Shown piece after piece: positions 8,371 through 17,093 of a stretch of DNA of 64,000 bases. This DNA comes from Candidatus Heimdallarchaeota archaeon. GTDB lineage: Archaea; Asgardarchaeota; Heimdallarchaeia; Hodarchaeales; Hodarchaeaceae. The DNA is taken from positions 3,708,277 through 3,772,276 of the forward strand of contig CP070695.1 of assembly GCA_020353515.1 (NCBI GenBank), given 5' to 3'. Each line of letters begins with the position of its first letter. The stretch's first letter is position 1. The notes beneath the pieces are model-generated. The model was not told the origin of the DNA, made no database searches, and saw only the letters and a program-made list of their open reading frames with translations. The position numbers and the translations under genes were made by a program.

Positions 8371-10695
8371 TCAACTCCTCTGTTTCAACGCTTCCAATAC
8401 CCTTTCAGGGGACGCTGGAAGCTTTGTTAACGATATTCCAGTTGCGTGCTGGAAAGCATTGAGAATAGCGGGAGGTACTCCAATTATGGAATGCTCTGCC
8501 ATTGGTCTAGCTCCAAAAGGGCCGTTTGGTTGGGGATTCTCTATTAAAATGCAAGTGGATTTTTTGGGCATATCAGATAATGTCGGGATTTGATACTTCC
8601 TCAAACTTTTAGTTCTCATGATTCCTTTTTCATCAAATAAGATTCTCTCTTTCAATGCAGCTCCTATTCCCATCATAACTCCCCCTGTAATTTGACCACG
8701 TGATGTTTCAGGATTGATCACTCTTCCGATATCTAGAGCTGTAACGAAGTGGAGAACTTTTATTTTTCCAGTGGCCTTTTCAATACTTATATCACATCCT
8801 TGTGCTCCAAAAGTCCACTCGTAGGGTTGATATTGGCCTGTTTCGAGATCAGGAAAGGTTACGTCTCTCACAACAGAAGATCCAACGGATAGAATGGGAT
8901 CACCTACTGTATGACCATCCTCGTATTGGTATCCAAGAACTAGTTCTTTGAGTGGAATTGATTTACCCAAATATGAAACTGTTCTCCCATCATACACCAA
9001 ATCTTGTGAATTACAATTGAAGACTAATGCAGCGTTGTTTTTAAATTGGGTAATTGCCTTATCACAAGCATTGAGTATTGCATTTCCAACCCTCATTGTC
9101 GTCATACTTGCAACAGTTTGCCACTCATAAGGAGTGATTTGTGTGTTAATTTCATGGTTTATTCTAATATTTTCAACAGGAATTCTCAATTTCTCTGCAG
9201 CTATTTGAGCCAAAACCGTTAAACATCCTTGGCCCATTTCAACCCCCCCTATCGAAATATTGACGGTTAAATCCTCATTAAACTTTAAGAAAACGTTAGA
9301 GGAAGCATTTGTAGTTTGTACAGGTGACTTAATTAACGCAGCAACTCCTCGGCCATAGATGAAATTATTATCCTCTTCAGGTAACTGATCGAATGACAAA
9401 GCTTCATTCATTTTTTCAAAACATTCTCTAATATCGCCATTATGTTCAGTTATCGTTTGATTAAGGGAATTTGTGTCACCAGGTTTTAGGAAATTCTTCA
9501 TCCGTAGTTTCTTTGAATCTATTCCAAGCAGATTCGCTACTTGTTCGATCAACCTTTCTAGACAAAACTGCCCTTCAGGATGTCCATAACCCCTCATTGC
9601 TCCTACTGGGGGAGTATTTGTATATACTCCATACGATTTAAGATTACAGTTCGGAAAATTATACGGCCCCGCGCAATTATGACCTGCAGCTAACACAACA
9701 TTACAACTTGTGTCTCCATAGGCCCCATCTGAAAAATATAATTGAGCTTCAAGTCCCATAAAGGTACCATCTTTTTTCGCTCCAATTTTCATTGTTCCTT
9801 TCAAACCTCGGCCTAGAACTGTGCCAATAAACACCTCTTTTCGGGTGAGAACGAATTTAACATGGTGCCCTGGAACATATCGGGCGCAAGCAGCTAAAAG
9901 TGGCTCAATTGTGTAATCAGATTTCCCACCGAAACCACCTCCAAGAAAAGGAACATTTATGTGGATTTTATTCATAGGGAGCTCAAAAATATCTGATAAT
10001 ACTTCCCGTACAACAAAGGGGGCTTGGGAACTGCTCCAGATATGCAAATCTCCAGTTTGAGTCCAATAAGCTACCGCTCCATGAGGTTCGATTGTGGCAT
10101 GATTCAATAAGGGATATTCAAATTCATTTTCTACTGTTATATCGGCCTCAAGAAATACATTCTCATGATTACCCTTTTTCAATTGATATTTGTAGAATAT
10201 GTTCGTCTTGGGTATTGGGACAAACGTTGGGACATGCTTGTATTCACCATTCTGTTTATGAATCAGAGGAGCTTCTGGAGAAGAAGCCTCAATCGGATCC
10301 AAGACAAAAGGTAATTCTTCAAGTTCTACTTTAATTTTTTTGATCGCATCAAGCGCATTCTTCTCACTTTCCGCTATAACAGCCGCAACAACTTCACCTG
10401 GATGTCTAACCTTTTCAAATGCCATTATAGGTTGATCAAATATGCAAGTTCCGTATAATACGTTTTTATAAATTCCCTCTGTATTTCTACTAATAATTTT
10501 ATATACTCCCTCAAGGGATTCAGCCTCAGATGTATCAATTGATTTTATCTGAGCATGAGGAACACCAGCACGTAAAACCTTCAGGTATAATGTTCGGGGA
10601 AATCGTAAATCGTCGATATAAAGAGCAGAACCAGTTACTTTAGCTTTTGCATCTGTTCGGGATATTGATTTCCCAATTATATTGTAAGGCGACAA
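8371..10695 (-). CDS. Molybdopterin-binding catalytic subunit of a molybdenum hydroxylase (xanthine dehydrogenase/aldehyde oxidase family)
   Basis: 774 residues. Seen: GGGFGGKSDY (molybdopterin loop, about residue 250), AMRGYG (about 365), QGC in the second half, and near the C-terminus GARPMAE, whose Glu aligns with the catalytic glutamate of the GAKGVGE motif. The length and motif order fit the CoxL/XdhA/nicotinate dehydrogenase superfamily, hydroxylating an aldehyde or N-heterocycle. No FAD-binding (CoxM-type) subunit is beside it, so it may be a two-subunit enzyme (like isoquinoline 1-oxidoreductase) using another acceptor. TTG start. Divergent from the acyl-CoA dehydrogenase/FdrA operon, hinting at one catabolic pathway. 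Substrate not determined. Confidence 0.92.
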   Translation of the reverse strand: MSPYNIIGKSISRTDAKAKVTGSALYIDDLRFPRTLYLKVLRAGVPHAQIKSIDTSEAESLEGVYKIISRNTEGIYKNVLYGTCIFDQPIMAFEKVRHPGEVVAAVIAESEKNALDAIKKIKVELEELPFVLDPIEASSPEAPLIHKQNGEYKHVPTFVPIPKTNIFYKYQLKKGNHENVFLEADITVENEFEYPLLNHATIEPHGAVAYWTQTGDLHIWSSSQAPFVVREVLSDIFELPMNKIHINVPFLGGGFGGKSDYTIEPLLAACARYVPGHHVKFVLTRKEVFIGTVLGRGLKGTMKIGAKKDGTFMGLEAQLYFSDGAYGDTSCNVVLAAGHNCAGPYNFPNCNLKSYGVYTNTPPVGAMRGYGHPEGQFCLERLIEQVANLLGIDSKKLRMKNFLKPGDTNSLNQTITEHNGDIRECFEKMNEALSFDQLPEEDNNFIYGRGVAALIKSPVQTTNASSNVFLKFNEDLTVNISIGGVEMGQGCLTVLAQIAAEKLRIPVENIRINHEINTQITPYEWQTVASMTTMRVGNAILNACDKAITQFKNNAALVFNCNSQDLVYDGRTVSYLGKSIPLKELVLGYQYEDGHTVGDPILSVGSSVVRDVTFPDLETGQYQPYEWTFGAQGCDISIEKATGKIKVLHFVTALDIGRVINPETSRGQITGGVMMGIGAALKERILFDEKGIMRTKSLRKYQIPTLSDMPKKSTCILIENPQPNGPFGARPMAEHSIIGVPPAILNAFQHATGISLTKLPASPERVLEALKQRS

Positions 10696-10752
10696 TATGA
10701 ACCCTCAATTGTGTTCTTCCATTTACCATTAATGTTAAATGTTCTATCAAGA

Positions 10753-10765
10753 CCTTTTTAAAAGG
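10753..10765 (+). promoter_or_regulatory. TATA-like palindromic element in the divergent catabolic promoter
   Basis: CCTTTTTAAAAGG is an inverted repeat (CCTTTT/AAAAGG around one T) about 45 bases before the acyl-CoA dehydrogenase ATG and about 60 bases before the molybdenum hydroxylase start on the other strand. Position fits a TATA-like core promoter, possibly shared with an operator. Pattern only. Confidence 0.3.
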
Positions 10766-10804
10766 CTAATGCCCACCATGTTATTCTGATGAACCTAATG
10801 GTAG

Positions 10805-12061
10805 ATGAATATGTTTGACGTTTTACTTAATGAAAAAGAAACTGAATTGAAATATCAAACCAGAGAATTTGTTAAAAGCATTCCCTCATCTTGGCTCCGA
10901 AAAATGGATCGTGAGGAAATTCAGTACCCCACAGATTATGTAAAGAAGTTGGGAAAAGAAGAATTACTGGGAGTACGATTTCCCTCTAAATATGGAGGTA
11001 AAAACCTTGGATGGGTTGCGGAAACAGCAGCTATAGAAGAAATTGGTGTATTGGGCCCAAGTTTGGGGTGTTTATACTCTCTAGTTAGTATTGTTGGGGA
11101 AGCTATTCATCATTATGGAAATGAAGACCAAAAGAAGAAATACTTAGAACCAATAATAAAAGGAAAATTATTTTGTGCTGAAGCTCTGACAGAACCGAGA
11201 GGAGGTTCTGACTTCTTTGGCGCTACTTGTATTGCTGAAAAACAGGGTGATGATTTCATTCTTAATGGCCAGAAACGTTTTGTAGTGGGGTCAGAGGGAG
11301 CTGATTTCTTCCTTGTATATGCAAAGACCGATTTAAAAGCAATAGATCCCAAGAAATCAATAAGTACCTTTATTGTTCAACGAGATAAAGGAGTAGAGGT
11401 AAAACACGTTTACGGCCTGATGGGAAGCCGCGGAGGAGGCACGGGAAGAATAAACTTCAATAATGTGGAGGTTCCAGGCGAAAATTTGGTTGGAGAGATC
11501 AATCAAGGTGGAGAGATCTTCAATCAGATGATGATTCCTGAACGAATGACTAGTGCTTCAGGTGCCATTGGATCAGCAAGAGCTGGATTAGAGGTCGCAG
11601 CAAAATATAGTAATCGTCGAAAAGCATTTGGACAAGTAATTAGGAAATTTCAAGCGGTCAGTTTTAAACTTGCAGATAGTGTCACTCTTCTTGATGCAGC
11701 AAGATCATTGATCTATAGCACGGCAAGTACAATCGACGCCAATCAGGGAATAACTTCTGGGAATATTCGCCGTATGGTTTCCGAAAGTAAAAAATTTGCT
11801 ACTGATGCTGCTTGGGAGGTTATTAATCATGCCATGCAAATAATGGGAGGAATCGGGTATACCAATGTGTATCCAGTAGAAAGATTACTGAGAGACATTA
11901 GACTGATGAGCATTTGGACTGGAACAAATGAAATAATGAATCTCTTAATCCAACATGAATATTATCGTGAGCTTCTTGGACAACCTGAGAATTTAATTCC
12001 TCGAAATGTCGAGGAAGATGCTGTTGGAGCTGAATATGCGGAAGAAAAGGTCTTTGAGTGA
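10805..12061 (+). CDS. Acyl-CoA dehydrogenase
   Basis: 418 residues, full length for the FAD-dependent acyl-CoA dehydrogenase family. Seen: [12 protein letters not shown] (FAD/substrate loop, about 125-137), RKAFGQVI (about 275) and [19 protein letters not shown] near the C-terminus. The residue before GTNE in IWTGTNEI, where medium-chain enzymes carry the catalytic Glu, is Thr; a Glu is instead found at about 246 (PERMTSA), the helix-G position used by isovaleryl- and long-chain enzymes. It oxidises an acyl-CoA at C2-C3 and passes electrons to an ETF. First gene of an operon with FdrA and DUF1116; chain specificity unknown. Confidence 0.93.
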   Translation: MNMFDVLLNEKETELKYQTREFVKSIPSSWLRKMDREEIQYPTDYVKKLGKEELLGVRFPSKYGGKNLGWVAETAAIEEIGVLGPSLGCLYSLVSIVGEAIHHYGNEDQKKKYLEPIIKGKLFCAEALTEPRGGSDFFGATCIAEKQGDDFILNGQKRFVVGSEGADFFLVYAKTDLKAIDPKKSISTFIVQRDKGVEVKHVYGLMGSRGGGTGRINFNNVEVPGENLVGEINQGGEIFNQMMIPERMTSASGAIGSARAGLEVAAKYSNRRKAFGQVIRKFQAVSFKLADSVTLLDAARSLIYSTASTIDANQGITSGNIRRMVSESKKFATDAAWEVINHAMQIMGGIGYTNVYPVERLLRDIRLMSIWTGTNEIMNLLIQHEYYRELLGQPENLIPRNVEEDAVGAEYAEEKVFE

Positions 12062-12086
12062 CTCAATCTGTGAATGGTGAATTCCA

Positions 12087-13667
12087 ATGGCTGTTGTGAA
12101 GACACACATCATTCACCAACAATATCGTGATTCAGTTCAATTAATGCGTGCTTCTTCAGTTGCTAGTAAATTGGAAGGAATTAGAATAGCTTCGGTATTA
12201 ATGGGAACTCCAAAGAATAAACCTTTGCTAGAAGAGGTTGGTCTCCTTACTTCTGAAGCAATGGATGCTGGTGCAAATGACATTATTATATCAATCAAAG
12301 CATCCACGGAAGTATTTGCAAATGAAGCTATTAAATTCATTATTGAGTACATGAATCAACAAGAGATAGATAAGGAAGACACTCTCAAAACTTACCGTTC
12401 AATAAGAGGTGCAATCACAGGAATCCCTGAAGCCAATTTAACTGTTATTTCTGTACCAGGTGAATATGCAGCCCGTGAAACTCGTCTTGCATTAGAACAA
12501 AATCTCAATGTTATGCTATTCTCGGACAATGTATCGTTAGAAGATGAGATCGCGTTAAAGAAGTATGCTCATGAAAAAGGACTCATTGTAATGGGGCCTG
12601 ATTGTGGAACAGCAATGATCAAGAACATTGGGTTAGGATTTGCAAATGTAGTTTCCCCAGGGCCAATTGGGATTGTTGCAGCATCAGGGACAGGTACACA
12701 AGAAGTAATGGTTCTATGTCATCGTATAGGTGTTGGGGTTACCCATGCAATTGGAACAGGTTCACGGGATGTGAAGGAAGCCATTGGAGGCATCTCAATG
12801 ATCGATGGGCTAAACGCCCTTGATCGAGATGAAAATGTTGAATTAATTCTTATTATTTCTAAACCACCAGACGAGAAAATCCTCCGTCGCGTGTTAGATG
12901 AAGTTAAAAGATGTCAGAAACCTATAATTATTAATTTCCTCGGAAAAAAAGCAGGTTATTGTGATCTTACTAGAAAAATTCTAACAGTTGACACTTTAGA
13001 AGAAGTTGCTTATTCTGCTAGTCATTTTATACAATCAAATGAATTAAAACGAGTTTCTGTAACCTTTGAAGATAAAGAACATGTAAAAAAGATTCTATAT
13101 GAAACACGTTCTATCTTGGTTCCTGAACAGAAATATATTCGGGGTTTATTTGCTGGAGGTACTTTTACATTTGAAGCTGCCATGATAATTTCAAATATTT
13201 TACCATCAACAGACAATTTATGGACGAATGTGAAGCTAGAGAGCACTAATCTTATTGATAACCCGTTTAGAAGTAAAGAACACACACTGATTGATATGGG
13301 ATCTGATGAATTCACTGTTGGAAAACCTCATCCTATGATTGATCAGACAGAACGTACAAGGAGATTTCTAGAAGAAATAAATGATCCTCAGACAGCAGTC
13401 ATTTTAATGGATTTCATATTGGGTTGGGGTTCGCATGAGGATCCAGTGATTGATATGCGAAAAGCATTTTCCCAATGGAATTCTTTAAATCGAAAGATCC
13501 CGATAGTTTCCCATATCTGTGGAACTGAACTCGACCCTCAAGATTTAAATAAGTCAATATCAGAATTAACTGCCAACGGGGTATATATTATGCCTACTAA
13601 TGCTCAAGCAGCTAGATTGGCAGCATTAATTGCAATCCGGAACGAAGGAACAAAAGGGGTTTATTGA
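12087..13667 (+). CDS. FdrA-family protein (acyl-CoA synthetase-like; AllF-type oxamate carbamoyltransferase subunit candidate)
   Basis: 526 residues with two CoA-ligase-like halves. The first half holds a glycine-rich loop (VAASGTGTQEV, about residues 205-215) and HAIGTGSRDVKEAIGG, both typical of FdrA. In E. coli, FdrA together with YlbE (DUF1116) and YlbF has been linked to oxamate carbamoyltransferase in allantoin breakdown (AllFGH). Here FdrA is followed by a tiny FdrA-type protein and DUF1116, but no YlbF-like or carbamate kinase gene is nearby. The stop codon overlaps the start of the next gene by one base (TGATG). The substrate in this organism is unknown. Confidence 0.87.
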   Translation: MAVVKTHIIHQQYRDSVQLMRASSVASKLEGIRIASVLMGTPKNKPLLEEVGLLTSEAMDAGANDIIISIKASTEVFANEAIKFIIEYMNQQEIDKEDTLKTYRSIRGAITGIPEANLTVISVPGEYAARETRLALEQNLNVMLFSDNVSLEDEIALKKYAHEKGLIVMGPDCGTAMIKNIGLGFANVVSPGPIGIVAASGTGTQEVMVLCHRIGVGVTHAIGTGSRDVKEAIGGISMIDGLNALDRDENVELILIISKPPDEKILRRVLDEVKRCQKPIIINFLGKKAGYCDLTRKILTVDTLEEVAYSASHFIQSNELKRVSVTFEDKEHVKKILYETRSILVPEQKYIRGLFAGGTFTFEAAMIISNILPSTDNLWTNVKLESTNLIDNPFRSKEHTLIDMGSDEFTVGKPHPMIDQTERTRRFLEEINDPQTAVILMDFILGWGSHEDPVIDMRKAFSQWNSLNRKIPIVSHICGTELDPQDLNKSISELTANGVYIMPTNAQAARLAALIAIRNEGTKGVY

Positions 13668-13837
13668 TGAATAAGATTGATGAATTATTATCTACTGGAC
13701 CAATAGTTCTGAACATTGGTTTGAAATCGTTTTTCGAATCATGTGAGTCTCAAGGGATTCCTACTGTTCATATTCGTTGGGAACCTCCTGCCCATGGCGA
13801 TCCTGAACTTCTAAAAATTTTAGATAAATTACTCTAA
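13667..13837 (+). CDS. Small FdrA-domain protein between FdrA and DUF1116
   Basis: 56 residues, starting MNKIDELLSTGPIVLNIGLK and containing QGIPTVHIRWEPPAHGD. The pattern INxGLxxF...QGxxxVHxxWxPPAxGD is that of the short proteins annotated as 'fdrA domain protein' that sit between fdrA and DUF1116 genes in many bacteria and archaea. Its ATG overlaps the FdrA TGA by one base, so it is translationally coupled and very likely real despite its size. Presumably a structural part of the FdrA/DUF1116 enzyme. Confidence 0.85.
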   Translation: MNKIDELLSTGPIVLNIGLKSFFESCESQGIPTVHIRWEPPAHGDPELLKILDKLL

Positions 13838-13871
13838 GCAGACACCTTATTGATAAAAGGAAAAGATTGCA

Positions 13872-15125
13872 ATGGATATCAAAGAGAAGATTGAAACTGC
13901 AAATAAGCTAGCATTAAACAAAATGGCTTCTATTCAACCAATTTTGGTGGATATAAAGTTAGAGGCAATGAGTATAATCCCAAGAATGGATAACCAAACT
14001 ATTCTTCACGCAGGGCCTCCAATTGAATGGGGACGTATGTGTGGTCCAATGCAGGGAGCTATAGCAGGTATTCTTGTGTATGAAGAATTAGCTAATGATA
14101 CTGAGGAAGCTTACAAGTTAGCTGCTTCAGGGGATATAAAGTTTAATTGTAACCATGATCATGATGCAGTAGGACCCATGACTGGAGTGACATCTCCCCA
14201 TCAACCAGTTTTTGTACTTGAGGATAAAGAAAGCAAAAAGCAAGCATATTGTACGCTTAATGAAGGAAGGGGAAAGGTATTACGCTTCGGTGGGTGGGAT
14301 TCAGAGGTACTGGAAAGATTGAACTGGATGAAGGAAGTTTTAGCACCTACATTGAAAAAAGCAATTCATCATGCCAATGGAATCGATATCAAAGCCATAA
14401 TTTCTGAATCATTACATATGGGAGATGAAGCTCATAATAGAAATAGATCAGGAACATATCTTTTCATTAGTGAGATTGTCCCCCATCTAATAGATACTAC
14501 AGACAACGCTACAGCGAAAGAAGTATTTTTGTTCTTAAAAGAAAATGCAGATATCTTTAATTTGAACCTTTCAATGCCACACTCAAAATTGATTGCAGAT
14601 GCTGCAAGAGACATTGAATATTGTCCATTAGTTGTTGCTATGGCTCGTAATGGAACCGATATTGGAATTCAAGTTTCTGCTTTAGGTAGAAGGTGGTTCA
14701 CAGCACCAGCTTCAAAAGTAGAGGGATTATACTTCCCAGGGTATTCTGAAAAGGATGCCTGCCCCGATTTAGGTGATTCAACAATATCTGAAGTGATTGG
14801 AATCGGTGGATTCGCAATGGCTGCTTCCCCAGCTATCGTATCATTTGTAGGTGGCTCCGCTGTAGAAGCAGTTCAACGAACTGAACGAATGTATGAAATA
14901 ACTGCTGGAAGAAGTAATATGTTTACAATACCTAGTTTGAATTTTCGTGGGTCACCTACTGGTATTGATGTTCGAAAAGTAGTTGAACTTAATGAAACAC
15001 CATTAATCAATACAGGAATTGCTCACAAAGAAGCAGGAATTGGCCAAATTGGCGCTGGACTTACATCTGCACCTCTGGAGATGTTTCATGAAGCTTTAAG
15101 ATCTTTTGGCAAAAAATACCTATAA
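13872..15125 (+). CDS. DUF1116 protein (YlbE/AllG-like)
   Basis: 417 residues covering the DUF1116 family (PF06545). Seen: HAGPPIEWGRMCGPMQGA (about residues 48-65), NCNHDHDAVGPMTGV (about 94-108), MGDEAHNRN (about 181-189) and GGFAMAASPA. In E. coli the DUF1116 protein works with FdrA in carbamoyl transfer from/to oxamate; the conserved His/Asp-rich segments may bind the substrate. Last gene of the acyl-CoA dehydrogenase-FdrA-small FdrA-DUF1116 operon, 34 bases after the small protein. Family assignment is firm; the reaction here is inferred. Confidence 0.88.
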   Translation: MDIKEKIETANKLALNKMASIQPILVDIKLEAMSIIPRMDNQTILHAGPPIEWGRMCGPMQGAIAGILVYEELANDTEEAYKLAASGDIKFNCNHDHDAVGPMTGVTSPHQPVFVLEDKESKKQAYCTLNEGRGKVLRFGGWDSEVLERLNWMKEVLAPTLKKAIHHANGIDIKAIISESLHMGDEAHNRNRSGTYLFISEIVPHLIDTTDNATAKEVFLFLKENADIFNLNLSMPHSKLIADAARDIEYCPLVVAMARNGTDIGIQVSALGRRWFTAPASKVEGLYFPGYSEKDACPDLGDSTISEVIGIGGFAMAASPAIVSFVGGSAVEAVQRTERMYEITAGRSNMFTIPSLNFRGSPTGIDVRKVVELNETPLINTGIAHKEAGIGQIGAGLTSAPLEMFHEALRSFGKKYL

Positions 15126-15157
15126 TTACTGTAATTACTTAAAATCCAGGAGTTAAT

Positions 15158-15691
15158 TTGATGGATTCTCACATATTGGATCATTCTCATAAACCAGATC
15201 AATTAAGACAAGAATTAGTAACACTACTTACTAATTATAATCTTAAAACTGACCATATATCAGTTGCTGCAACCCCATTAGCCACGATTGCAACTTCTGC
15301 TACTATTCTTACTTTTCTATCAATTCAATTATTCATGAATAGTTTAAATTCAATGTCTCGGTTACTCGCTGGGATAAACGTTATCATTCTTCTTATAATG
15401 GTTTTTATTTCACTTCTCTTACAAATGATGATTTATAGGGCAAAATTACGTCTTGCTTGGGTGAATCATGATATAAAAGCACAGGGAATTCTTGAGTGCA
15501 AAGAATTCACTCCTGAACAACATACATATCTTGTTAAAATGAGCCACATAGCTCAAAAAGGATCAAAGATGATCGACCGTATTCAATGGCTTTATTTTCA
15601 TGGTCTTTGGCGTATCCTTTATGCATTCTTAATTATCTGTGTATCCATTCTTATTCTACTAATTCTTACTGAAATTCCACTTAGAATTTAA
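15158..15691 (+). CDS. Membrane protein of unknown function
   Basis: 177 residues with three predicted membrane helices (about 40-65, 70-92 and 148-172) and a soluble stretch between helices two and three. Family not recognised. An AGGAG site precedes the ATG. First gene of the cluster that runs to the GNAT acetyltransferase at 18218. Confidence 0.7.
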   Translation: MMDSHILDHSHKPDQLRQELVTLLTNYNLKTDHISVAATPLATIATSATILTFLSIQLFMNSLNSMSRLLAGINVIILLIMVFISLLLQMMIYRAKLRLAWVNHDIKAQGILECKEFTPEQHTYLVKMSHIAQKGSKMIDRIQWLYFHGLWRILYAFLIICVSILILLILTEIPLRI

Positions 15692-15698
15692 TCTCATT

Positions 15699-16083
15699 TT
15701 GAAACAATCGAAATCAATTAATAGTCTATTTTACACTGACTATTATTATTCTGCAAAATCAGACATTGGAGATGCTGAGATGCTATTAGGAAGTAAAGAG
15801 CACTTACTTGAAATCCAAAAACGAGTAAATGAAAATGAGGAATACTTGGAAATGACAAAGGGAGAAGGAAAAAAGGCTTGGAGAACAATAATTCAAAATC
15901 TCATTGTAAGTCCTCCTCCAATAATAGTATCGAAAAAAATTAAAAAAAATTATCAGAGCTAAACGTCCAAAAGCTCACTATAAAGTAGGTAACCGCTTAC
16001 AGACCTATGGAACAATTTTAATGAAAAGAATGCTCTCTGAGAATTTGACTCTAAGAATAACTGAAATGTTTTACGGATTATAA
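15699..16083 (+). pseudogene. Short-chain dehydrogenase, C-terminal remnant with a frameshift
   Basis: An 87-residue frame (15699-15962, possible TTG start) ends shortly after a run of eight A at 15942-15949. Dropping one A joins it to a second frame (to the TAA at 16083) that reads KKIIRAKRPKAHYKVGNRL and ends ITEMFYGL. The joined product of about 127 residues looks like the C-terminal third of an SDR-family oxidoreductase: the KRPKxxYxVG element is typical of SDR tails. The Rossmann domain and the Tyr-Lys catalytic motif are absent; upstream DNA encodes an unrelated membrane protein. Reads best as a decayed gene fragment; a sequencing error could explain the shift but not the missing N-terminus. 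Confidence 0.65.
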
Positions 16084-16091
16084 ATCATTTA

Positions 16092-16535
16092 ATGAAGGGA
16101 TTAATTGTGAAAAAGGATTATACAAAATATGATATTTATATTGCTTATCTTGAAATAATTGGAGCCTTAGTAATGATCGGATTTTGGATCGGATGGTTTC
16201 TCGATATTTTGAAGTCTTCTCTTCCTGATCCATTATTCGACACCTACTTAGCTTTCGAATCAGCCTTCCCTGTTGCTGATGCTTGGATTGTTATTTTATT
16301 GTTGATTTCTGCGTATGGTATTTTAACAGAAAAATCATATGGATCATTTTTCGCATCCGCAGCGGGCGGGACGCTTGTCTTTCTAGGATTAATTGATATT
16401 TCTTTTAATTTACAACAAGGAATTTACGACCATGATCTATTGGCTATTCCTATTAACCTGGCTGCAACAATAGGTGGAGGAGCTTTATTAACGTGGTTTG
16501 CACGGTACCACTTTCAACCTAATAATGATGTGTGA
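16092..16535 (+). CDS. Small membrane protein, four helices
   Basis: 147 residues with four predicted membrane helices (about 14-38, 57-76, 80-103 and 115-138) and short loops. An alternative GTG start lies five codons in. Family not recognised. Only 3 bases separate its stop from the ATG of the Ras-like protein, so the two are likely co-translated and may act together at the membrane. Confidence 0.7.
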   Translation: MKGLIVKKDYTKYDIYIAYLEIIGALVMIGFWIGWFLDILKSSLPDPLFDTYLAFESAFPVADAWIVILLLISAYGILTEKSYGSFFASAAGGTLVFLGLIDISFNLQQGIYDHDLLAIPINLAATIGGGALLTWFARYHFQPNNDV

Positions 16536-16538
16536 AAA

Positions 16539-17081
16539 ATGTCGTTCCCTATGAAAATTATTATGATAGGTGAGGTCAGGAAAGCGGAAATCCTGAAATT
16601 CTATGGAGAGGTCTATAAGAGTGATTTTACGTTAATAGAGGGGGATTTCGCCTTTAAAATTATGAATATAGGCGGTAACACCTTTCAATTCCAAGTCTGG
16701 CAATTATCCCTTGACCCCTCGTTTAGAATTGAAAGAAGAAGATACTATTACGGAGCACTTGGTGCGATTATGGTGCTTGATGTTCTTAATTTGGAAAGCT
16801 TTCATAATTTGCCCTCATGGATAAATGAAATTTGGCATTATAATGGCTTAGAAAAATCAATTCCAATAGTTATTGTGGGTATTAATATCCATGAAAGGGT
16901 GAACACTAGTAAATATATTACTGATGAAGAAATTCATAATTTTTCAAACGAAATGAATCGGAAACATCAAGCAAATATCAACTATATCGCTGTCGATGAA
17001 CGTACAGGTGAAAATGTTGCTCAAATTTGGGATACACTTGGAAGATGGTACATTAGATATTTACAGCAGTTGGAATCATAG
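16539..17081 (+). CDS. Ras/Rab-like fold protein with decayed nucleotide-binding motifs (pseudo-GTPase)
   Basis: 180 residues matching a small GTPase in length and strand-helix order: KIIMIGEVRKAEILKFY at 6-22 in place of the P-loop (no GxxxxGK[ST]), FQVWQLSLDP in place of the DTAGQE switch II, YYYGALGAIMVLDVLNLESF matching the following strand and helix, IPIVIVGINIHERV in place of NKxD, and VDERTGENV in place of SAKTGENV. The scaffold is kept but G1, G3 and G4 are all lost, so GTP binding is doubtful. Asgard genomes carry many Ras-like GTPases; this would be a non-canonical member serving as a scaffold. Encoded 3 bases after a small membrane protein and 12 before an acetyltransferase. Confidence 0.72.
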   Translation: MSFPMKIIMIGEVRKAEILKFYGEVYKSDFTLIEGDFAFKIMNIGGNTFQFQVWQLSLDPSFRIERRRYYYGALGAIMVLDVLNLESFHNLPSWINEIWHYNGLEKSIPIVIVGINIHERVNTSKYITDEEIHNFSNEMNRKHQANINYIAVDERTGENVAQIWDTLGRWYIRYLQQLES

Positions 17082-17093
17082 AGTCTATTTTGT

